Source of the DNA: CBDHHC01 sp965263345
GTDB lineage: Bacteria > Pseudomonadota > Alphaproteobacteria > Rhizobiales > CBDHHC01
Assembly: GCA_965263345.1 (NCBI GenBank)
Contig: CBDHHC010000004.1
Coordinates: 124,001 to 188,000, forward strand
Reading direction: 5' to 3'
Length of the DNA stretch: 64,000 bases
Below, in pieces: positions 26,105 through 35,034 of this stretch (position 1 is its first letter; each line of letters starts with the position of its first letter). A program made the translations under genes and the position numbers. The notes below the pieces were generated by a model. That model saw nothing but the letters and a program-made list of their open reading frames with translations. It was not told where the DNA came from and made no database searches.

Positions 26105-26301
26105 ACTACGTAGGGGAGCGGTTATTTTAGGCATAGTTTATGTCATTAATATTGTGTTTCTTTAAAATGTTTTGTCATATTCATTTGGTGAGATCTATTA
26201 GTCTTCATGTTTTCAAAACCTTACTCTGTCATGCTTATTTTTCACCAAATAATTTAACATAAATCTTCGTGTTTTTGCGCAATAACTTACTACTGGCGAA
26301 T

Positions 26302-26323
26302 CTACGTAGTCCTTAGTTACGTA
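26302..26323 (+). promoter_or_regulatory. T3SS-type heptamer box c2
   Basis: CTACGTA, 8 bases, TTACGTA, then another CGTA. It lies 73 bp before the long T3SS operon; a TATAAT -10-like hexamer follows at about 26361. The 26022-26395 gap holds boxes c1 and c2 and no gene. Confidence 0.8.
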
Positions 26324-26395
26324 CGTAATTTTTACGGGTTTATTCCAAACGAAAAAAGCATATAATGGTGTTAAATTAAAAAACAGGAGGTCGTA

Positions 26396-26599
26396 ATGAC
26401 TAATGCACTAAATGGAATTGGTCTTGGAAATAATCAACAAACAGATAATGCTCAACAAGCTGCTCAAGGACAAGAAGATAATCAGAGATTTTCTGAAGCT
26501 ATGACAAGTGCTCTTATTTCGCATGTAGGATTTATGGCTCAAGTTGGTCCTCAAAAGATGCTTGAACAAGAATTCAAAAAAGATATTGGCATTATTTAA
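26396..26599 (+). CDS. First gene of the main T3SS operon, possible needle subunit
   Basis: 67 aa behind a strong site (AGGAGGTCGTA). The N-terminus is Asn/Gln-rich and flexible (NALNGIGLGNNQQTDNAQQAAQ), then one helical segment (NQRFSEAMTSALISHVGFMAQ) and VGPQKMLEQEFKKDIGII. No signal peptide. Size and place ahead of sctI would fit a needle or rod-type export substrate, but there is no decisive match, and the 49-aa gene is a rival. Stop lies 15 bp before sctI. Confidence 0.7.
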   Translation: MTNALNGIGLGNNQQTDNAQQAAQGQEDNQRFSEAMTSALISHVGFMAQVGPQKMLEQEFKKDIGII

Positions 26600-26614
26600 T
26601 TACAGCTGAGCATC

Positions 26615-27022
26615 ATGAGCGGTATTAATATTTTACAATCTGTAAGCCCTGTCGCATATATGAATGAGACAGGGTTTGGTAATATGCCTTACAATGTTGT
26701 GAACAATGACTTTCGTAATGCATTGGATAAGGTATTTGAGTTAGATAGAGCAAGAAATCTTAACTCAACTGGGCTTTCAAACACTTACAGGATTAATGAT
26801 GAGAATTTCTTATCGTTTAAGAAACAGTTTGAAACTCCTAATCACAGACTTGATGTAGAACGTGAAAATGCAGGGTCTAGTAATACTCCAGACTCAGATA
26901 ACATCGAGAACATAACAAATGCATTTTTAAGTGAATTACAATTTTCAACTATGAACCATTTGATCTTTGGGGTTAGCTCGCGCTTTAGTTCTTCAATGAA
27001 CCAAATCATGCGTGGACAATAA
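26615..27022 (+). CDS. sctI: T3SS inner rod protein SctI (NolB-like), probable
   Basis: 135 aa, no signal peptide. The assignment rests on position just before sctJ, as nolB precedes rhcJ in rhizobia, and on the C-terminal 40 residues (NAFLSELQFSTMNHLIFGVSS, then SSMNQIMRGQ), which follow the SctI pattern of an amphipathic helix ending in a short Lys/Gln/Arg tail. The N-terminal two thirds is polar and variable, as in NolB. The rod links the export gate to the needle. Moderate certainty. Confidence 0.65.
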   Translation: MSGINILQSVSPVAYMNETGFGNMPYNVVNNDFRNALDKVFELDRARNLNSTGLSNTYRINDENFLSFKKQFETPNHRLDVERENAGSSNTPDSDNIENITNAFLSELQFSTMNHLIFGVSSRFSSSMNQIMRGQ

Positions 27023-27085
27023 AATACCTTTTTGTGATTTTAAATTAATGGTTAAGTTAGTCTATAACTTGTGGTGAGTTGGGTT

Positions 27086-27889
27086 ATGAAAACTTTATCA
27101 AAAATCTGTGTTCTTTGTTTAACACTCTTCTTATTTGCCTGCCAAGAAACCCTCTATTCTGATATTGATGAAAAAGATATTAACGCAATGATTACATTGC
27201 TGGATCAGAATGGCATTTCGGCAAGTCGTCAAAAATATGGTGACAAAAACTATTCTCTACTTGTTGAGGTCGCTGACTTTTCGAAAGCCGTAAAAGTATT
27301 ATCTGAAAAAGGGTACCCTCGGAAAAAATTTAAGTCTTTTGGAGATATTTTTTCTGATGAAGGTTTGATTAAAACCCCATTTGAACAGCGCGCACGCTTT
27401 ATTTTTGCCATAAATCAGGAATTGTCACAAACACTATCAAATATTGATGGAGTGCTCTCAGCACGTGTTCATGTTATGATCCCTGAGCCAAGACGTTTTG
27501 GGCAAGAAAAAGAAAAACCAACTGCTGCTGTTATGATCCTTCATTCGCAGGATAGACAGATTTATAATCTTATTCCTAAAATCAAGCAATTTATCTCGCA
27601 TAGCGTTAGTGGCTTGACTTACGATAATGTTACAGTTGCTCTGCTTCCTAAAGACAACAAAGATTCTAATTTTAATCCACTTGAGAGAAAAAAGTTTGTT
27701 GAAGAAGCAAGTGCACAACTTAGCACTGAGAATGTGAAAGCTTCACTTCCTAATAAATATAACTTCTTTCTTCTGCAAACAAAGTCGAATGCATATTATA
27801 GAGAAGTCTTAGCTTACATCTTCTTCATTATCAGTTTCATTTTTATTGCAGTGGCCTTTTTGTTGCGCTCTAGAAAAGGAACAAAGTGA
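27086..27889 (+). CDS. sctJ: T3SS inner-membrane ring lipoprotein SctJ
   Basis: 267 aa from the ATG at 27086; the frame is open five codons earlier. A lipobox (LFLFACQE) gives a lipid-anchored periplasmic protein. The two ring-building domains follow (LLDQNGISASRQKYGDKNYSLLVE, about 40-90; AINQELSQTLSNIDGVLSARVHVMIPEP, about 115-190). A C-terminal membrane segment (VLAYIFFIISFIFIAVAFLL) anchors the end. Family YscJ/HrcJ/RhcJ, full length. Its stop overlaps the next gene. Confidence 0.95.
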   Translation: MKTLSKICVLCLTLFLFACQETLYSDIDEKDINAMITLLDQNGISASRQKYGDKNYSLLVEVADFSKAVKVLSEKGYPRKKFKSFGDIFSDEGLIKTPFEQRARFIFAINQELSQTLSNIDGVLSARVHVMIPEPRRFGQEKEKPTAAVMILHSQDRQIYNLIPKIKQFISHSVSGLTYDNVTVALLPKDNKDSNFNPLERKKFVEEASAQLSTENVKASLPNKYNFFLLQTKSNAYYREVLAYIFFIISFIFIAVAFLLRSRKGTK

Positions 27890-27891
27890 TC

Positions 27892-28536
27892 ATGTTGGTA
27901 GAAACTAACCCTCATGATATTGATGAATGGCTCACATTTTCTTTAAATGATATTGAGGAAAGTTGGCGACAGCATTGGGGGCAAACCCTTACGTCTGATA
28001 CTCTTAGACGCTCCATACTTGCTGCGCCAAGATTTTCTTCGCGCATAAGAAATGAGATCTTTGAGTATTCAGAACGTTTTATCAAATCTCAAAGCTTTAA
28101 CGATATAAACACTAGCCAATTTGAAATTGATGATGAAAAAAAGTTTGTACCACTTTATTTACGTAAATCTGGCGCACGTCTTTTTCGGGACGCGGGTCTT
28201 GCCTGGTACAGCCATATCATTAAAGATGCTTTAAATAGTCAATCTGGTAATGAGCTTATTTCACGTTATGGTAAAAATACCTTAAGGCAAGCTCTGAGTT
28301 TTGTAGATGTCGCTCCTGATCTTTCTCAACATGAAGATCACAACATTTCTCTTGTTGATACAGAAATTTTAGAACAACAAGGTATTGCATGTTTTTTCAC
28401 ATGGATTTTCTTTTTACCAGAAACCTGGCGCTCTAAGCTTGTTGTATTTTTACCGAAAGATTTACTCCCTCAAAACATAATTCAGCCATCTCTTCATACA
28501 AATGTCCATGCTATAGTTCACCGTGTTTTGTCATAA
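27892..28536 (+). CDS. sctK: T3SS sorting-platform protein SctK (NolU-like)
   Basis: About 214 aa. Recognised mainly by place between sctJ and sctL, the nolU position in rhizobia, and by size. It is cytosolic with no membrane segment. Features seen are a Trp-rich start (DEWLTFSLNDIEESWRQHWGQ), RLFRDAGLAWYSHIIK in the middle and QGIACFFTWIFFLPETWRSKLVV near the end. SctK links the cytosolic sorting platform to the inner-membrane ring. The family is poorly conserved, so the call is by context. Confidence 0.72.
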   Translation: MLVETNPHDIDEWLTFSLNDIEESWRQHWGQTLTSDTLRRSILAAPRFSSRIRNEIFEYSERFIKSQSFNDINTSQFEIDDEKKFVPLYLRKSGARLFRDAGLAWYSHIIKDALNSQSGNELISRYGKNTLRQALSFVDVAPDLSQHEDHNISLVDTEILEQQGIACFFTWIFFLPETWRSKLVVFLPKDLLPQNIIQPSLHTNVHAIVHRVLS

Positions 28537-28547
28537 AGGGTTTGGGT

Positions 28548-29225
28548 ATGACTTTAGATACAAATGGCTCTTCTGAAATAAATAGCTCTTCTCAAAATGG
28601 ACGTATTTTAAAAGCTGATGTTGCGCAATCATTAATGAATGCTACTGATTTGATAAATGATGCAAAACAAAAAGCAAAAGAGATTACAGATAAAGCCGAA
28701 CAAAGAGCACTCGATATTATAGCCAATGCTCAAAAGAATGCTGATGGTATTTTACCTCAGATCCGTGACGAAGAATATAATAAAGCAAAAGAAAATGTTC
28801 TAAAAGATATTCTTGGCAATCAAATACACCTACATACTCAAATTCAGTCTGTTCATAATGCTCTTATTGAGCTTGTTGATACTTGTTTACATAAAATCAT
28901 AAATGAGATGGACAGCAGATTTCTTATTGAACAAGTGGTTCGAAAAGCTCTTAATGAGTTACATGAGAAATTTGGGATTACGCTAAAAATTCATCCTGTG
29001 CAGTTTGATGAAGTACAAGCTGTTTTGAGAGACTCCGGTTTGTATTCACCAGAGTCAAGCTCTAATACACCTATATATAGAATTGAGGCTTCAAATCAAT
29101 TAAATCATAATGAGTTTCAAATTTTCACTCAAAATGGTACTGTTGATATTACGATAGAGAAGCAAATTAAAGTACTGATAGATGAGCTTGCACTTGCATA
29201 TTCTCAAGGGCATTCCTCGTTATGA
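28548..29225 (+). CDS. sctL: T3SS ATPase stator SctL (NolV-like)
   Basis: 225 aa from the ATG at 28548 (AAAGGG upstream). An Ala/Lys-rich helical N-terminal half (DAKQKAKEITDKAEQRALDI) is typical of the FliH/YscL family, which resembles the b and delta subunits of ATP synthase. The C-terminal half (from about 110) is the globular ATPase-binding part, with HEKFGITLKIHPVQFDEVQAVL. It overlaps sctN by an ATGA. It holds the SctN hexamer and ties it to the SctQ pods. Confidence 0.88.
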   Translation: MTLDTNGSSEINSSSQNGRILKADVAQSLMNATDLINDAKQKAKEITDKAEQRALDIIANAQKNADGILPQIRDEEYNKAKENVLKDILGNQIHLHTQIQSVHNALIELVDTCLHKIINEMDSRFLIEQVVRKALNELHEKFGITLKIHPVQFDEVQAVLRDSGLYSPESSSNTPIYRIEASNQLNHNEFQIFTQNGTVDITIEKQIKVLIDELALAYSQGHSSL

Positions 29226-30565
29226 CCTCTTTGAAGCACGACATAAATTTATCGCATCATGTCACTCATTTAAAAAATATTGCTTCGGCAGTAGAACCTC
29301 GCACAGAGTATGGCACTTTGGTTGAAAGTAGTGGTCCTATTGTTCGAGCTATTTTACATAATGCTAAAATTGGGGATGTTTGTGAACTTGTCGATCCTGT
29401 CAGTCGACATATGATTCTTGCAGAAGTTGTTGCTATCAAAAACCATGAAGCTATTTTATGTCCTTATGGCCCATCTCAAGGTTTGTCTGTAAAAACTCAG
29501 ATCATTTCAACTGGCTCTCCCTTAAAGGTTTCTTTGGGTGAAGAGCTGCTTGGGTCAGTTCTTGATGCATTCGGGAACCCAATTGATGGCCGTGTATTGG
29601 ATAAGAAGGCTTTAGAGGATTATCCAATTAAATGTGACGCAATCAGCCCGATGGATCGCCCGCTTATTTCATCAATATTTGAGACTGGCATACATTCTTT
29701 AGATATGATGAATACTATTGGTGAAGGCCAAAGAATTGGTATTTTCGGTGAAGCTGGGTCTGGTAAATCTCAATTATTGAGCATGATCGCACGCCATGCG
29801 AAATTTGATGTCTGTGTGATTGGTTTGATTGGCGAGCGTGGCAGGGAAGTTCGAGAGTTTTTAGAGCGTCAGCTTCCTGAAGGCTACAGAGAACGTTGCA
29901 TTACAGTGGTCTCTACTTCTGATAAAGCTCCAATGGAACGCGTTGCCGGTGCTTATACTGCAACAACAATTGCCGAGTATTTCCGTGATCAGGGACGTTC
30001 TGTCCTCTTATTGATGGATAGTATAACAAGATATGCAAGAGGTTTGCGGGAAGTCGGGCTCGCCGCTGGGGAAGTTGCGACCAGACGCGGTTTTCCTGCC
30101 TCTGTTTTTTCTGAGATCCCACGCCTTATAGAACGCACTGGACTTTCTGATAAAGGTTCAATCACAGCAATTTACTCTATTCTGGTAGAAGGTGATGTTC
30201 TTGGTGACCCTATTAATGAAGAGGTCCAGAGTTTGACGGATGGTCATGTTGTGCTTAGTCGCGATATGGCACAAGCAGGTGATTATCCAGCTATTGATAT
30301 TCTTCAGAGTAAAAGTCGTATCATGGATGCAATTATTGCGGATGATCATAAAACGGCTTCTCTGCATATTCGAAGACTTATTAGCAAATACAATGAAATT
30401 GAACTTCTGTTACAAGTTGGAGAGTACAAAGAAGGTACTGATAAACTTGGAGATGAAGCAATTCGGAAACATGATTCAATTAAAAGTTTTTTCCGCCAGC
30501 ATATGAATGAGATGTCCAAATATGAGCATAGTTTAGGCATATTGAAAGGTCTTGCGGGTGAGTAG
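29222..30565 (+). CDS. sctN: T3SS ATPase SctN
   Basis: 447 aa hexameric ATPase that strips chaperones and unfolds substrates at the export gate. The beta-barrel start (about 28-95) precedes Walker A GEAGSGKS at 176-183. The family motif LIGERGREVREFLE lies near 203-215 and Walker B in VLLLMDSITRYARGLREVGL. The C-terminal domain is complete. The gene overlaps both neighbours. Sequence clearly follows the FliI/YscN/HrcN branch rather than the F1 beta subunit also present in this window. Confidence 0.98.
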   Translation: MTSLKHDINLSHHVTHLKNIASAVEPRTEYGTLVESSGPIVRAILHNAKIGDVCELVDPVSRHMILAEVVAIKNHEAILCPYGPSQGLSVKTQIISTGSPLKVSLGEELLGSVLDAFGNPIDGRVLDKKALEDYPIKCDAISPMDRPLISSIFETGIHSLDMMNTIGEGQRIGIFGEAGSGKSQLLSMIARHAKFDVCVIGLIGERGREVREFLERQLPEGYRERCITVVSTSDKAPMERVAGAYTATTIAEYFRDQGRSVLLLMDSITRYARGLREVGLAAGEVATRRGFPASVFSEIPRLIERTGLSDKGSITAIYSILVEGDVLGDPINEEVQSLTDGHVVLSRDMAQAGDYPAIDILQSKSRIMDAIIADDHKTASLHIRRLISKYNEIELLLQVGEYKEGTDKLGDEAIRKHDSIKSFFRQHMNEMSKYEHSLGILKGLAGE

Positions 30566-31010
30566 AGCCAAATTTAATAAACTTTTTCACTTGGCTAAAA
30601 TACGTGAGACTGCTGCAACTTATAATATGTCTCGTGCAAAGGCTATCTTAGAAGAGGAAAAAGAAAATTTAAAACTTGCTCAGGAGTCATTAAAAGACGT
30701 CCAAGTAGAAAGTGAAAAAAAAATTGATAAATTTATTGCAGAATCTACAGAAGAAAATTGTGTTTTAACAAGAATTACAAAAATGCGTGCTATGGTTGCT
30801 GCAGCGCGTTTTGATCAACAACAATTGCAAGATTATATTGAACAAAAAAACGGCGATATAAAAGTCGCAGAACGAAATTTAGAAATTGCAATTGAACAAT
30901 ATAGGATCGTTCATAAACGTTTACAGAAACTGAGCCCAATTGCTGATGATATAAAATTAGAATTGATTAAAGATAAAGAAATCTGTCTTGATGGAGAACA
31001 AAGCCAATAG
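30558..31010 (+). CDS. sctO: T3SS stalk protein SctO
   Basis: 150 aa from a GTG at 30558 that overlaps the sctN stop; the frame is open two codons earlier. Almost the entire chain is a charged coiled-coil hairpin (SRAKAILEEEKENLKLAQES, then QLQDYIEQKNGDIKVAERNL), the structure of the FliJ/YscO family that inserts into the ATPase ring and contacts SctV. Position after sctN supports the call; sequence conservation in the family is low. Confidence 0.83.
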   Translation: MSRAKFNKLFHLAKIRETAATYNMSRAKAILEEEKENLKLAQESLKDVQVESEKKIDKFIAESTEENCVLTRITKMRAMVAAARFDQQQLQDYIEQKNGDIKVAERNLEIAIEQYRIVHKRLQKLSPIADDIKLELIKDKEICLDGEQSQ

Positions 31011-31051
31011 TTCTTTTACAGGTTTATTTAAAGTTAGAGTAGAAAATAATA

Positions 31052-32143
31052 ATGCTTAATAGTACTTACAACTTCCATCAACAAGATGATCTTATTGATT
31101 CTACCGTTCAAATTGGTGACTTAAAACTCCCTTACGTCTCAGGTGATCATGCTAATCTTCTGAATAGCTGGTATGGAAATACATCTCCAATTACTTTTCC
31201 TTTTCATAACTCAATGTTATCCCTCACGCCATTTTATAGTGAAAGTCAATTATCCGAGACGCAACTGAAATATTTTACTGTTTTATGCAATCAAAGAAAA
31301 CTTGTGATCGGTATTGAACCTGAGTGTATTTCATTTATCCTAAAAAATACGGCAAATGATCTCTCAATCGATGCATTAAGTGCTCATGATCTTGCTCTTG
31401 TCTCTGAATTTGCATTATTGCCAATTATAGAACCATTTGAGAAGAACAATAATCTAAGTTTCCAGGTTACCCCCTATACAACTTTATCGCATGATCCATT
31501 TTACGCCTTATTGATGGCAAAGGCACAATTGCAAAATGAATCTCATTCTTATATTTGCACATTTCACTGCCTTGAAGAGGATTTGGGCTATTGGACATCA
31601 ATATTTCAGCAAAGAAATAATGATGCTCCGCTATCTTACATGGATAACCATATATGCCTTCCTCTTATCCTAAGGTATTGCCAACAAGAATTTACTCTTG
31701 GCACCTTTAGAAACTTAAACCCATCTGATGTGATCATATTGCACTCTGAGCGAAGTAATAAAGTAGAGATATGTGTCGGTTCTTATCTCTTCTGGTTTGC
31801 AAATAACATTGATGATGGTTTTAAAATTATTAGCGAAGCTCGTTTGCAAAATAATTTTATTCACAACAACACAAAAAATAATTGGACAAATATTATGAGT
31901 GGATCTGAGGACATCGCATCAATAGATGATATTCCTGTAACTGCAAGTTTCGAAATTGGTCGGAAGGATGTTACAGTTAAAGAATTGCGCGAATTTAAAG
32001 ATGGAACAATTATTTCTTTCCCTGGCACAGAAGATAATCAAATAAAAATCACTGTGAATGGTAAAGAAATTGGTTGGGGTACTCTTGTGCAAGTCGATGA
32101 TTGTATTGGCGTTAAAATCGACCGGGTTTTTGTAAATGGTTGA
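31052..32143 (+). CDS. sctQ: T3SS cytosolic ring protein SctQ
   Basis: 363 aa. The last 70 residues form the SpoA (FliM/FliN C-terminal) domain: DIPVTASFEIGRKDVTVKEL, ISFPGTEDNQIKITVNGKEIGWG, VQVDDCIGVKIDRVF. An upstream SpoA-like part lies around 200-260 (RNLNPSDVIILHSERSNKVEIC). The first half is variable. It builds the sorting-platform pods that dock substrates. An internal start for a short SctQ-C form is common in the family; Met 282 (IMSGSEDI) would be a place to look. It overlaps sctR by 8 bases. Confidence 0.92.
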   Translation: MLNSTYNFHQQDDLIDSTVQIGDLKLPYVSGDHANLLNSWYGNTSPITFPFHNSMLSLTPFYSESQLSETQLKYFTVLCNQRKLVIGIEPECISFILKNTANDLSIDALSAHDLALVSEFALLPIIEPFEKNNNLSFQVTPYTTLSHDPFYALLMAKAQLQNESHSYICTFHCLEEDLGYWTSIFQQRNNDAPLSYMDNHICLPLILRYCQQEFTLGTFRNLNPSDVIILHSERSNKVEICVGSYLFWFANNIDDGFKIISEARLQNNFIHNNTKNNWTNIMSGSEDIASIDDIPVTASFEIGRKDVTVKELREFKDGTIISFPGTEDNQIKITVNGKEIGWGTLVQVDDCIGVKIDRVFVNG

Positions 32144-32780
32144 TCAGTTTTCTCTGGTTGTCATTGCCTTCCTTTCAGGATTAGTTGTCCTGGTTATTTT
32201 GACAACAACTGCATTCGCAAAATTATCAATTGTTTTTTTCATAATACGAAATGCGCTTGGTTTGCAACAGGCCCCCTCTAACATGATTTTGCAAACCTTC
32301 GCCTTTGTCCTGGCCATCTATATTTCTATGCCAGTCTTTAACTCTGTCTATAATGTCGTGAAAGACCGAGACCTTACGCTTAACTCCCCTGATGCCTGGA
32401 TCGAGCTTCTTTCTGATACAAGTGAACCGATAAAGAAGTTTCTTAAAGTCAATACAGATGAAGAGCATAAAGCTTATTTTCAGGGTATAACCAAAGAGAT
32501 CTGGAAAGGGTCTGAGTTTAAGGCCGATCAAAATGATATCATTATCCTAGTCCCCTCATTTATGATTACAGAACTTACCAGAGCTTTTGAAATTGGCTTT
32601 CTGTTATACATGCCCTTTGTAGCCATTGATATCATTCTCACAGTCATACTTATGGCCATGGGTATGATGATGGTTCCTCCAACTATTATAAGTGTACCCT
32701 TTAAACTCTTATTATTTGTTATGATTGGCGGATGGGCTAAGCTTGTACAAGGTCTTGTATTTACCTATGGAGGCGGATGA
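32136..32780 (+). CDS. sctR: T3SS export apparatus protein SctR
   Basis: 214 aa, FliP/YscR family, core of the helical export gate. Four membrane segments are visible, with the signatures KLSIVFFIIRNALGLQQAPSN and, near the C-terminus, GFLLYMPFVAIDIILTVILMAMGMMMVPP. The loop between the second and third segments is about 80 residues. No cleavable signal peptide. It overlaps sctQ before it and sctS after it (ATGA). Confidence 0.97.
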   Translation: MVDQFSLVVIAFLSGLVVLVILTTTAFAKLSIVFFIIRNALGLQQAPSNMILQTFAFVLAIYISMPVFNSVYNVVKDRDLTLNSPDAWIELLSDTSEPIKKFLKVNTDEEHKAYFQGITKEIWKGSEFKADQNDIIILVPSFMITELTRAFEIGFLLYMPFVAIDIILTVILMAMGMMMVPPTIISVPFKLLLFVMIGGWAKLVQGLVFTYGGG

Positions 32781-33049
32781 TGGAAGAGAGTTTCCTGGTT
32801 ACACAACTTTATTCTATTATGTATTATGCTGCAATTATTGCAGCTCCTCCTCTCATTCTAGCGACTTTGTTTGGTTTTATTGTTTCGGTTTTACAGGCTA
32901 TTACACAAATTCAAGACCAATCATTACCGCAAACTGTCAAGATTATTTCTATTAGTCTGATACTCTTATTCTGGGGAAGTATTCTCTCGGCTCCCTTTCT
33001 GCGAATGAGCGAACTTTTGTTTACTGATTTCCCTAAGTGGGTCAGTTAG
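32777..33049 (+). CDS. sctS: T3SS export apparatus protein SctS
   Basis: 90 aa, FliQ/YscS family, two membrane helices. The signature LYSIMYYAAIIAAPPLILAT followed by LQAITQIQDQSLPQTVKIISI is clear. Four copies wrap the SctR-SctT core in known systems. Overlaps sctR; sctT starts 12 bp downstream. Confidence 0.96.
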   Translation: MMEESFLVTQLYSIMYYAAIIAAPPLILATLFGFIVSVLQAITQIQDQSLPQTVKIISISLILLFWGSILSAPFLRMSELLFTDFPKWVS

Positions 33050-33061
33050 GTTGAAGCACTT

Positions 33062-33877
33062 ATGAAACTTGATCCGCAAACTGTTGAGACGATTGGGGGA
33101 AATAGTAGTCTTCTTATATTTATGATCGTTTTAGGGATGGCACGGCCTTTGGGGATCTTGTTCAGCTTCTTACCTTTTCTATGGTCTGCTGCTGCTAGTC
33201 CAATTGTTCGCACTGGTGTTGCTTTTGCTGTTGCGCTTCCTGTCATTTTCCTTGAAGCGAATGTTATGATCGCTTTTGCTTTAAAAGCAAGCTGGGTTGA
33301 TATTTTTGTTATGAATATCAAAGAATTTATCATTGGTTTTCTAATGGGGCTCATTGCTTCCACTCCCTTTTGGATTGTTCAGTTTGGGGGAACAATTGTA
33401 GATGCCTATAGAGGTGAGTTCAGCCCTAATGAGCCTGATCTTACAGGTGGTGTTGTCCCAACTTTCGCCCGATATCAGCTTGTGGTTGCTTTTTTAGTTT
33501 TTGCGAGCATGGGTGGCTTCTGGTTTCTTTTCCAATCTTTATATAAATCCTACGAAATTTGGAAAATCACGGAATTATTGCCTGCTATTCAAGAAAATGC
33601 TGTTGGTCTTCTGCTTAATTTAATAAATCATCTTATGGTGATGGCATTGATTATAGCCCTTCCAATCCTTGCACTCATGATGGCAATAGATTTTATTACG
33701 CTCATGATGGCCAAGATGGTGAAGGGGATGAATGCACCAGATGTTTCATTCATCTTAAAAAATTTAATTGCACTTATTTGTTTGCCTATCTTTACGATAT
33801 TATTGATCCAATTTCTAAAAGATGTCGCATTTAAGGATATGAATCTCATTCGTAAATTAGAGATGGTTATATCATGA
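33062..33877 (+). CDS. sctT: T3SS export apparatus protein SctT
   Basis: 271 aa, FliR/YscT family, with about six to eight membrane segments. ALPVIFLEANVMIAFALK, EFIIGFLMGLIASTPFWIVQ and GGTIVDAYRGEFSPNEPDLTG match conserved stretches; the latter loop is a family hallmark. It completes the SctR5S4T1 gate. It overlaps sctU by four bases. Confidence 0.95.
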   Translation: MKLDPQTVETIGGNSSLLIFMIVLGMARPLGILFSFLPFLWSAAASPIVRTGVAFAVALPVIFLEANVMIAFALKASWVDIFVMNIKEFIIGFLMGLIASTPFWIVQFGGTIVDAYRGEFSPNEPDLTGGVVPTFARYQLVVAFLVFASMGGFWFLFQSLYKSYEIWKITELLPAIQENAVGLLLNLINHLMVMALIIALPILALMMAIDFITLMMAKMVKGMNAPDVSFILKNLIALICLPIFTILLIQFLKDVAFKDMNLIRKLEMVIS

Positions 33878-34914
33878 GTGGACAAGATTCAGAAGAAAAG
33901 CAGCTCCCCGCCTCCAGCATGAAGCTGAAGAAGGAGAGGGAGAAAGGAAAAATTGCTAAAAGTGCAGACCTTTACTCTGCTGTTTCTGTTCTTGTTAGTA
34001 TTGTCTTGTTATACCTACTTGCTCCTTACAATCATGCTTATATTACAAATATTTTTGAGGCCTCAGCCCAAGCCACAACATTTCGATGGGAATATGGCTT
34101 CAATTACGCAAAAAATATTCTGTTCTATAACTCAATTCTTATCTTGATGCCTATCTTGATCGCTGTCACTTTTGCTGTGATTATGTCTAATATTATTTAC
34201 AATAAAGGTATCCCTATATCCTTTGATCCTATTGTTCCTAAGTTTGACCATATTAATCCAGCCCAAGGTTTAAAGCGTCTGTTTGGTCGACGTGCCCGTA
34301 TTGAAGGGGGGATCAAGTTGGTTCGATTATTCATCTGGCTTTCTTTAGGCTTTGGAATTTTATGGTTTGCATTTCCCAGCGTGCTTAATTCCCCTTTGTG
34401 TGGTGTCCCTTGTTCGATTGCAACAACTGACTCACTGATTTTTCAGTTGGTTGCAGCAGCTTGCGTTGTCATCTTTTTGATAGCTTTATTTGATATGCCA
34501 ATCCAACAAGCTCTTTTTCTTTATGATATGAAGATGACGCGTTCTGAAAAGAAGAGGGAGGATAAAGACCATTATGGCTCACCTGAGATACGTTCTGAAA
34601 GACGCAGGTTTTATCAGGAAGCTACATCTTCTTCGGCCCCTCTCAAAGTTGAGCATTCTTCTGTTATAATTGTCGGCGATAAAGTTGCTGTTGCTATTCA
34701 TTACAGTCGAGACTCGGGTACTGGTCCGATTGTTACAGGTAAAGCTAAAGATGAAGAATTACAAAGTTTTCTTAAAGCTGCTGAAGGAATACCAAAATAT
34801 TCTAATTCTTCTTTGGCACAAGGCCTGTCTTATATTCCTAGAGGTTCAGCAATTCCGCAGAAGTTCTATGATGATATTGCCCATGCCATTATTAATCTAG
34901 GAATATCTGTTTAA
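33874..34914 (+). CDS. sctU: T3SS export switch protein SctU lacking the NPTH autocleavage motif
   Basis: 346 aa, FlhB/YscU family, four membrane segments (about 32-52, 82-105, 148-168, 188-208) and a cytosolic domain. The linker KMTRSEKKREDKDHYGSPEI is typical. Family members then cleave themselves between Asn and Pro of NPTH to switch substrate classes. Here, aligned on VAVAIHY (normally VAVALRY), residues 267-270 read VGDK, so both the reactive Asn and the Pro are missing. The rest, including GIPKYSNSSLAQGL and AIPQKFYDDIAHAI, is well kept and the frame is intact. Either the switch works without cleavage or it is fixed in one state. Confidence 0.95.
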   Translation: MSGQDSEEKQLPASSMKLKKEREKGKIAKSADLYSAVSVLVSIVLLYLLAPYNHAYITNIFEASAQATTFRWEYGFNYAKNILFYNSILILMPILIAVTFAVIMSNIIYNKGIPISFDPIVPKFDHINPAQGLKRLFGRRARIEGGIKLVRLFIWLSLGFGILWFAFPSVLNSPLCGVPCSIATTDSLIFQLVAAACVVIFLIALFDMPIQQALFLYDMKMTRSEKKREDKDHYGSPEIRSERRRFYQEATSSSAPLKVEHSSVIIVGDKVAVAIHYSRDSGTGPIVTGKAKDEELQSFLKAAEGIPKYSNSSLAQGLSYIPRGSAIPQKFYDDIAHAIINLGISV

Positions 34915-34940
34915 CTTTAACGCATGCTTTTGAAGATATT

Positions 34941-34962
34941 TTACGTAAGTATTTTCTACGGA
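34941..34962 (+). promoter_or_regulatory. T3SS-type heptamer box d
   Basis: TTACGTA, 8 bases, CTACGGA. A TATAAA -10-like hexamer follows about 21 bases later and sctD starts 72 bp after the box, so sctD has its own promoter. Confidence 0.8.
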
Positions 34963-35034
34963 TTAAAATAAGGTCTTACAACCTATAAAATGATAGTAAC
35001 ACTTTAGCTAACTTATTATGTGCAAGTTCGAATT

